A stretch of 17,571 nt of DNA, taken from positions 1 through 17,571 of the forward strand of contig CAYHSY010000018.1 in assembly GCA_964359435.1 (NCBI GenBank), read 5' to 3'. Source of the DNA: CAYHSY01 sp964359435 (GTDB lineage: Bacteria; Patescibacteriota; Minisyncoccia; UBA6257; JAUSGH01). Positions 13,850 to 17,571 of the stretch are shown one piece after another; positions within the stretch are counted from its first letter, which is position 1; every line of letters begins with the position of its first letter. Both the position numbers and the translations under genes were made by a program. The notes under the pieces are model-generated. The model was not told the origin of the DNA. It did not search any database and saw only the letters and a list, made by a program, of their open reading frames with translations.

Positions 13850-15061
13850 ATGAATATCCTAGTTATCGGCGCTGGCGCCACTGGTTCCGTAGCGGCTTGC
13901 GCTTTGGCGGAATCAAAAAAGGTTAAAAAGGTGATTTTGGGGGACATCAGTGACAAAAGCGCTAAAAAATTTTTAATGCCGCACCCCAAGGTTGAGTTTC
14001 GACTTTTGGATGCGACAAAAAGAGACCAGGTTGTTGCCGCCGCGCAGGGTACGAGTGTTTTGATTAACGCCGCCGCGCCGGAGTTTAATACCTTGCTTTT
14101 GGGTATCGCGCTTGAGGTGGGCGTGAACTATCAGGATTTCGCTTCATATTGGGAAGAGGCCGTGGTCGAGCAATTTGATTACGATGAGCGATTCAAGGAA
14201 AGAGGATTAGTCGGGTTGATTAACGCGTCGGCCACCCCCGGCGTCAGCAATCTTTTAGTGGGGGAGTTGGCCGCCAGATTTAAGGAGATCGATTATATAA
14301 AGATCCGGCTTCTGGAAGATGTCAGCGCGGACGTGCCTCTAACGGCCTGGTCTAAAGAAGTTGCTTTCGATGAATTTGCTTCCCCGCCATTTATTTGGGA
14401 TGGCCGGGCTTTTGTTAAGACGGATAATTTTGCCGAAGAAGAAATTTTTGATTTTCCGGAGCCGTTTGTGGATCAGAAATGCTACATGGTGGCGCAAGAA
14501 GACGTGGGCACTATTCCGCGGTACATCAAAGCCAAACGCGTGGATATTAAAGCCGGCGGTAGCGAAATTGATTTTGCCAGGTCTTTTTTCCTGCTGGGCC
14601 TAACCAGCAAAAAGCCGATTAAGGTCGGCGGCGCCAGCATCTCGCCTTATGATTTTATGCTCAAGGTCTGGCCCAACGTGCCATCGCTCCAAGAGATGCG
14701 GGAATTAGTGGAGCGCAAAAAAGTGCATAATGCTCATTTTTGGGCCGCGGTTGATGTGCGCGGCGCCAGTCCGGCCGGCAAGAAAATTACTTTGCGGGCC
14801 GATATACTTTTTCCGGATCAATGCAAAATCAACGAACTGTATCCGGGCGCCAATTATGTTTCTTATGCCGCCGGTCTTTGTGCCGCCATCTTCGCCGAAA
14901 ATATACCGGCTTTGAGTTTGAAGGGTGTGTACGCGCCGGAGGCGATTGGCGCCGCGGAAAGGGGCCGTATCATGGAACAGTTAAAAAAGCGTGGCGTAGA
15001 AATTATCATCAAGGAGATTGAAGATCAATCGGATATTATGAAAATCGCGCCCCATGTTTGA
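13850..15061 (+). CDS. Saccharopine-dehydrogenase-family NAD(P)-dependent oxidoreductase
   Basis: 403-aa cytosolic oxidoreductase with an N-terminal Rossmann fold: I-G7-A-G-A-T-G12 at the cofactor loop and D-I-S-D-K after strand two, where an Asp usually binds the adenosine ribose. The next segments V-L-I-N-A-A-A-P-E-F and G-V-N-Y-Q-D-F-A match the saccharopine dehydrogenase family, as does G-L-I-N-A-S-A-T-P-G-V-S-N-L near residue 125. The C-terminal half carries the substrate domain (W-S-K-E-V-A-F-D-E-F and later F-P-E-P-F). The substrate is not determined; related enzymes act on saccharopine, carboxynorspermidine or homospermidine. It may be co-transcribed with the three genes before it. 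It ends with TGA at a bidirectional terminator. Confidence 0.85.
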   Translation: MNILVIGAGATGSVAACALAESKKVKKVILGDISDKSAKKFLMPHPKVEFRLLDATKRDQVVAAAQGTSVLINAAAPEFNTLLLGIALEVGVNYQDFASYWEEAVVEQFDYDERFKERGLVGLINASATPGVSNLLVGELAARFKEIDYIKIRLLEDVSADVPLTAWSKEVAFDEFASPPFIWDGRAFVKTDNFAEEEIFDFPEPFVDQKCYMVAQEDVGTIPRYIKAKRVDIKAGGSEIDFARSFFLLGLTSKKPIKVGGASISPYDFMLKVWPNVPSLQEMRELVERKKVHNAHFWAAVDVRGASPAGKKITLRADILFPDQCKINELYPGANYVSYAAGLCAAIFAENIPALSLKGVYAPEAIGAAERGRIMEQLKKRGVEIIIKEIEDQSDIMKIAPHV

Positions 15062-15097
15062 ACCAAAAACAGCCCCGTTGCGGGCTGTTTTTGGTTT
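15061..15097. terminator. Bidirectional Rho-independent terminator
   Basis: A perfect 15-bp stem, AACCAAAAACAGCCC (15061-15075) with its complement (15082-15096), and loop CGTTGC. The stem contains A and T tracts on each side, so it can end transcripts from both strands. It lies between convergent genes. Confidence 0.9.
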
Positions 15098-15107
15098 GAC
15101 GGTTACT

Positions 15108-15524
15108 CTATGGGATTTGTAAGTTGCCGCAGGAAGTATAAACGTTGGCCTGGCTATCGGATTTATGGACGTTAACGGCCAGCGGCATTTCTCTGACCAG
15201 CGCTCCTACGCTAATCTGGAGCGCGGTTTGGGAATTGCCGTTGAAGACGTGGGCCAGTTGATATTTTACATCCCCCAAGTTATTACAGGTGCCGGAATGG
15301 ATATGCGCCGGCTGCGCCAGACCGGCTGTGACGCCAAAGAGGGTAATGGTTATGAGTGATTTGCCGTCAGGCGTGTTTACAATGGTTGCCGTGCCGGCTT
15401 GGCCTGAGTTATTTTGGGAATTAAGCGTCGCGACCGCTACTTTAGGTTGGGAAAGTTTTATGAGATATATTGCTCCCACCAGGACCGCGGCAGCCAGGAC
15501 TAAGATTAAAAGATTTTTTTTCAT
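15108..15524 (-). CDS. Membrane-anchored CHRD/SOD-like domain protein
   Basis: 138-aa protein starting M-K-K-N-L-L-I-L-V-L with one hydrophobic N-terminal helix (about residues 4-23) that acts as a signal or anchor, so the rest is expected outside the membrane. The outer domain has A-H-I-H-S-G-T-C-N-N-L-G and, near the end, V-N-V-H-K-S and V-Y-T-S-C-G-N-L. The histidine-rich motif and two cysteines, probably a disulfide, recall the CHRD/CuZn-superoxide-dismutase-like beta-sandwich fold; catalysis is not shown. The ATG at 15524 is chosen because the signal begins there; an in-frame start at 15602 would add 26 charged residues in front of it and overlap the promoter region. There is no clear Shine-Dalgarno sequence. 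Confidence 0.75.
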   Translation of the reverse strand: MKKNLLILVLAAAVLVGAIYLIKLSQPKVAVATLNSQNNSGQAGTATIVNTPDGKSLITITLFGVTAGLAQPAHIHSGTCNNLGDVKYQLAHVFNGNSQTALQISVGALVREMPLAVNVHKSDSQANVYTSCGNLQIP

Positions 15525-15577
15525 AGGTTCTTTGTATTTGGTATCGGGATGATTCGCCGACCTTTGGATATTCTTTA

Positions 15578-15597
15578 AATATATCACATATTTGTGA
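15578..15597 (-). promoter_or_regulatory. Extended -10 promoter and adjoining palindrome upstream of the CHRD-like gene
   Basis: On the minus strand TGA is followed by TATATT, an extended -10 (15586-15578). It touches TCACA-TATT-TGTGA (15584-15597), a perfect 5-bp-arm palindrome that could be an operator blocking this promoter. The predicted leader is about 45 bases. No protein is assigned to the site. Confidence 0.45.
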
Positions 15598-15674
15598 CGC
15601 ATCGGCGGATTTTCTTGTTTAGTTGATGTGTGTCGTTATGGGCCTCCGTTCGCGCTCATTGAGAGGATAGAATC

Positions 15675-16550
15675 ATGAAAATGCCTAGGCGTATCGTTCC
15701 AAACGAGGAACGGGCTACATTGCGTATGTACTTGGCGAGCATCACGCCGACTCGAATGCTGTCTTTTGAAGAACAGAAGACGTTGTTTTTGAGATGGCGG
15801 GAGGGTGATGTGTCGGCCAGAGATGAATTTATCGCTAACCATCTGCCGCTGGTCGTGAATATCGCCTTCAAGATAAGGCACTCATACAAGCACGCCAAGT
15901 TGATGGACCTGATCGGTTGGGGCAACATCGGGCTCATGGAGGCGTTCAAACGTTTTGATCCGGCAAGGGGGTGCAAGTTTTCCACTTATGTCACTCCCAC
16001 GATTAAGAGGTTCATCAAGAGCAGCATCCAAGAATTGGCCCTTATCAATTGTTCCGACTCCATTAGGGCCAGACAATACCAATACGAACGGTCCCAGCGT
16101 GCGTTCACGGCGCAAAGCGGCGCGATTCCATCCATCGGTGAAATTGCCGAAAGGGCGGGGATCTCCCTGAAACGCGCGCTTGAGCTCCAGCCGCTTCTGG
16201 TTAAGGTTGTCTCCGGTTCCTTTGTGCCCGGTGATGCCTTGCCGGGAGATAAGACGCCGTTTCTAGAGAGCTTGTCGGATAAACATTCTCTGCCGCCCGC
16301 GGATATGCTTAAGGATTCGGAGATGGCAGATGTCGTGGAAATGGCGGTTAGCGCTCTGCCGCCGACTGAACAGGGAATTGCGCGGATGCATTATGGCTTG
16401 GGCGAATATCGCGATAAGCCGTTGAGTTTGAGGGCTATCGGTAGGATTTATGGGGTAAGCGGCGAGCGCATTCGGCAAATGAAAACGGAAGCTCTCAGGT
16501 TGCTTCGTTGCAAGCTGGCGTGCTTGCGACTTGAATCGGTCAAAGATTAG
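15675..16550 (+). CDS. Alternative sigma-70-family RNA polymerase sigma factor
   Basis: 291-aa sigma factor. Region 1.2-like start (R-M-Y-L-A-S-I), region 2.1-2.2 A-R-D-E-F-I-A-N-H-L-P-L-V-V and L-I-G-W-G-N-I-G-L-M-E-A-F-K-R-F-D, region 2.3-2.4 K-F-S-T-Y-V-T-P-T-I-K-R-F-I-K-S, region 3 with P-S-I-G-E-I-A-E-R-A-G-I-S, and region 4 with L-P-P-T-E-Q-G-I-A-R-M and the helix-turn-helix L-S-L-R-A-I-G-R-I-Y-G-V-S-G-E-R-I-R-Q-M. The housekeeping T-W-W-I-R-Q promoter-melting Trp pair reads T-P-T-I-K-R, as in group 3 factors (SigB/SigF-type). It has a real Shine-Dalgarno (GAGAGG at 15661-15666). I see no clear promoter in the 150-base gap to the divergent gene. The target promoters are unknown. Confidence 0.88.
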   Translation: MKMPRRIVPNEERATLRMYLASITPTRMLSFEEQKTLFLRWREGDVSARDEFIANHLPLVVNIAFKIRHSYKHAKLMDLIGWGNIGLMEAFKRFDPARGCKFSTYVTPTIKRFIKSSIQELALINCSDSIRARQYQYERSQRAFTAQSGAIPSIGEIAERAGISLKRALELQPLLVKVVSGSFVPGDALPGDKTPFLESLSDKHSLPPADMLKDSEMADVVEMAVSALPPTEQGIARMHYGLGEYRDKPLSLRAIGRIYGVSGERIRQMKTEALRLLRCKLACLRLESVKD

Positions 16551-16584
16551 GCCCTGGACCATGGCGTCCTGGGCCTATTTTATT
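16548..16584 (+). terminator. Rho-independent terminator that includes the sigma-factor stop codon
   Basis: TAGGCCC (starting at the TAG stop, 16548) pairs with GGGCCTA (16571-16577). One T-T mismatch and an inner GGAC/GTCC (16556-16559, 16566-16569) extend it, with loop CATGGC. ATTTTATTT follows. Confidence 0.75.
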
Positions 16585-16596
16585 TGCCCTCTACCA

Positions 16597-16625
16597 TTGA
16601 TTTTGTAGACAGTACATGATATAAT
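16597..16625 (+). promoter_or_regulatory. Strong extended -10 promoter of the MBL-fold gene
   Basis: TTGATT (16597-16602), a 17-base spacer ending in TGA, then TATAAT (16620-16625), a perfect -10 with the extended TG at 16617-16618. The predicted start is near 16632, leaving a leader of about 64 bases. Confidence 0.75.
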
Positions 16626-16669
16626 ATAAAACGTTCTTTGTTAATCATGGATTTTTATCAGATGTCATA

Positions 16670-16689
16670 CGGCTTCGGCCGGAAAGGAG
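16670..16689 (+). promoter_or_regulatory. UUCG-capped hairpin next to a classical Shine-Dalgarno
   Basis: CGGC-TTCG-GCCG (16670-16681) forms a small stem with the very stable cUUCGg loop. It is directly followed by AAAGGAG (16683-16689), 6 bases before the ATG. Most other genes in the window lack a Shine-Dalgarno, so this decides the start. Confidence 0.65.
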
Positions 16690-16695
16690 CTGGTT

Positions 16696-17571
16696 ATGTC
16701 GCGAGTCAGATTGAAGTTCGGGAGCGGCGGGGCCGAAATCGGTCTTGCTCATCACGGCATCTCGTTTGACGACGGCGCCACATGGATCGGCGTGGACTTC
16801 GGACTCCGGCCGCGGGAGGTCATGGCGAATCCCGATGATTCCCCGGACTTTTCGTTTCCGGCGCCGGTACACTCGTTCATGCGTCATCATTTGTTGACGC
16901 ATGGTCACTTGGACCATGTGGGTGGTTTGCCCCGGCTTGCGAAGACGTATCTGGAGCGGGGCATCACGGATTTCTGGTTCTACATGAGCGAAGTTGCGCT
17001 CCAAACGGCAGAACGTTTGCTGTGGCGGCAGTCCATTTATATGGCCGATCACGTCAAGCATCCCCGTCCTTTTGACTACGAGGATATCAAGGCCGCGAAG
17101 CAACATGTCCGCGTGGTCCGTCCCGGCGAGGTACTGGATTTGGGGACATGTCGGGTCATGGCTTTGAGCGCCGGGCATATTCCGGGGGCGCTCTATTGGA
17201 TCCTCATTCCCCAAAACGGGGCGGATCCGGTCCTCACTTCCGGCGACATTTCTTTCCGTCAGTTGGGAGCGATGCCTCCGGCCGATCCGGTGCCGGAGGA
17301 GTTTAAAAAGTTCTCGGCGGCCGTGCTGGAGTCCACTTACCTTGGTCGGACCATTCCGCCTCGCGCCAAAGAGCTGGAGCGTTTGGCCGCCTTTGCAGGG
17401 CATATCCTTGATCGCAAGGGTACCCTTGTTATCCCGGCTTTTTCCATCGGTCTCCGGGGATTGGAAGTCGGGATGTATCTGGAGGGCCAGGGTTTGGGGC
17501 CCGTGTACTACGACGGTATGTTGAAGGACGCCGTCCGTCTGTATCAGGACCTGGGGTTTGTGCCTCGGAGT
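16696..17571 (+). CDS. Beta-CASP metallo-beta-lactamase-fold RNase-like protein (3' partial)
   Basis: 292 residues are present before the window ends with the frame still open. The metal-binding motif T-H69-G-H-L-D-H74-V-G-G-L-P is intact (H-x-H-x-D-H), with further ligands at A-G-H161-I-P-G-A and S-G-D184-I-S. E212-S-T-Y-L-G-R and V-I-P-A-F-S-I-G-L-R-G-L-E match the start of a beta-CASP domain, found in RNase J and CPSF-73-like RNA-processing nucleases. This suggests a zinc-dependent RNase acting on RNA ends or internal sites; whether it is RNase J itself cannot be told from the visible part. The ATG follows AAAGGAG by 6 bases and has its own promoter. Confidence 0.85.
   Translation, partial: MSRVRLKFGSGGAEIGLAHHGISFDDGATWIGVDFGLRPREVMANPDDSPDFSFPAPVHSFMRHHLLTHGHLDHVGGLPRLAKTYLERGITDFWFYMSEVALQTAERLLWRQSIYMADHVKHPRPFDYEDIKAAKQHVRVVRPGEVLDLGTCRVMALSAGHIPGALYWILIPQNGADPVLTSGDISFRQLGAMPPADPVPEEFKKFSAAVLESTYLGRTIPPRAKELERLAAFAGHILDRKGTLVIPAFSIGLRGLEVGMYLEGQGLGPVYYDGMLKDAVRLYQDLGFVPRS

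Noticed and set aside
15525..15602. N-terminal extension of the CHRD-like protein
   Set aside because: It would put 26 charged residues in front of a clear signal/anchor helix and overlap the promoter and palindrome.
16645..17403. 252-residue minus-strand open frame opposite the MBL-fold gene
   Set aside because: The plus strand has an intact metallo-beta-lactamase motif, a Shine-Dalgarno and a promoter; the minus frame has no recognisable domain.
1..17571. Recoded TGA (Gracilibacteria/SR1 code)
   Set aside because: Genes at 9931, 13850 and 8203 (minus) end cleanly at TGA at expected family lengths or before terminators.
1..17571. CRISPR array, insertion sequence or integrase
   Set aside because: I found no regularly spaced repeats and no transposase- or recombinase-like protein. 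The only inverted repeats beyond hairpins are those flanking tRNA-Ala.

Overview
The window looks like a piece of a small-genome, uncultured bacterium of the Candidate Phyla Radiation (Patescibacteria, Parcubacteria-like). This is inferred from the gene style: tightly spaced genes, mostly without Shine-Dalgarno sequences, many small membrane proteins of unknown function, and sparse metabolism. TGA is used as a stop codon (for example after the histidine-kinase-like gene and the saccharopine-dehydrogenase-like gene), so the recoded Gracilibacteria/SR1 code does not apply. No ribosomal or phylogenetic marker is present to prove the lineage.

Region 1 (1-7383) is a same-strand operon for a membrane complex of the group 4 hydrogenase / complex I family. 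In order it holds HyfB/NuoL-like (cut by the window edge), HyfC/HycD/NuoH-like, HyfE-like, HyfF/NuoN-like and a fused HyfG/HycE-like (NuoC+NuoD) subunit, then a GT87-like glycosyltransferase. All four cysteines that should bind the NiFe centre are replaced (Ser, Ser, Ser, Gly), so this is an Ehr-type 'energy-converting hydrogenase related' complex and not a working hydrogenase. The NuoB/HyfI-like iron-sulfur subunit is not seen downstream.

Region 2 (7436-11217) has rsmE and a convergent guanylate-kinase-like gene separated by a terminator-like hairpin. A nearly symmetrical divergent promoter follows, then an unknown protein with a C-terminal membrane anchor and a soluble PAS histidine-kinase-like protein whose phosphoacceptor His is Arg.

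Region 3 (11218-11612) is the most unusual part. A complete tRNA-Ala(CGC) sits between the two halves of another tRNA-like sequence, interrupted in its anticodon loop. A perfect 15-bp inverted repeat brackets the inner tRNA. The left repeat can also fold into a competing local hairpin.

Region 4 (11613-15061) has a SET-domain protein with a strong terminator, small membrane proteins, a DUF2892-DoxX-like fusion, a 49-residue basic protein, and a saccharopine-dehydrogenase-like oxidoreductase ending at a bidirectional terminator.

Region 5 (15108-17571) has a membrane-anchored CHRD/SOD-like protein (minus strand) divergent from an alternative sigma-70-family factor, then a beta-CASP metallo-beta-lactamase-fold RNase-like gene with a strong extended -10 promoter and a classical Shine-Dalgarno, cut by the right window edge.
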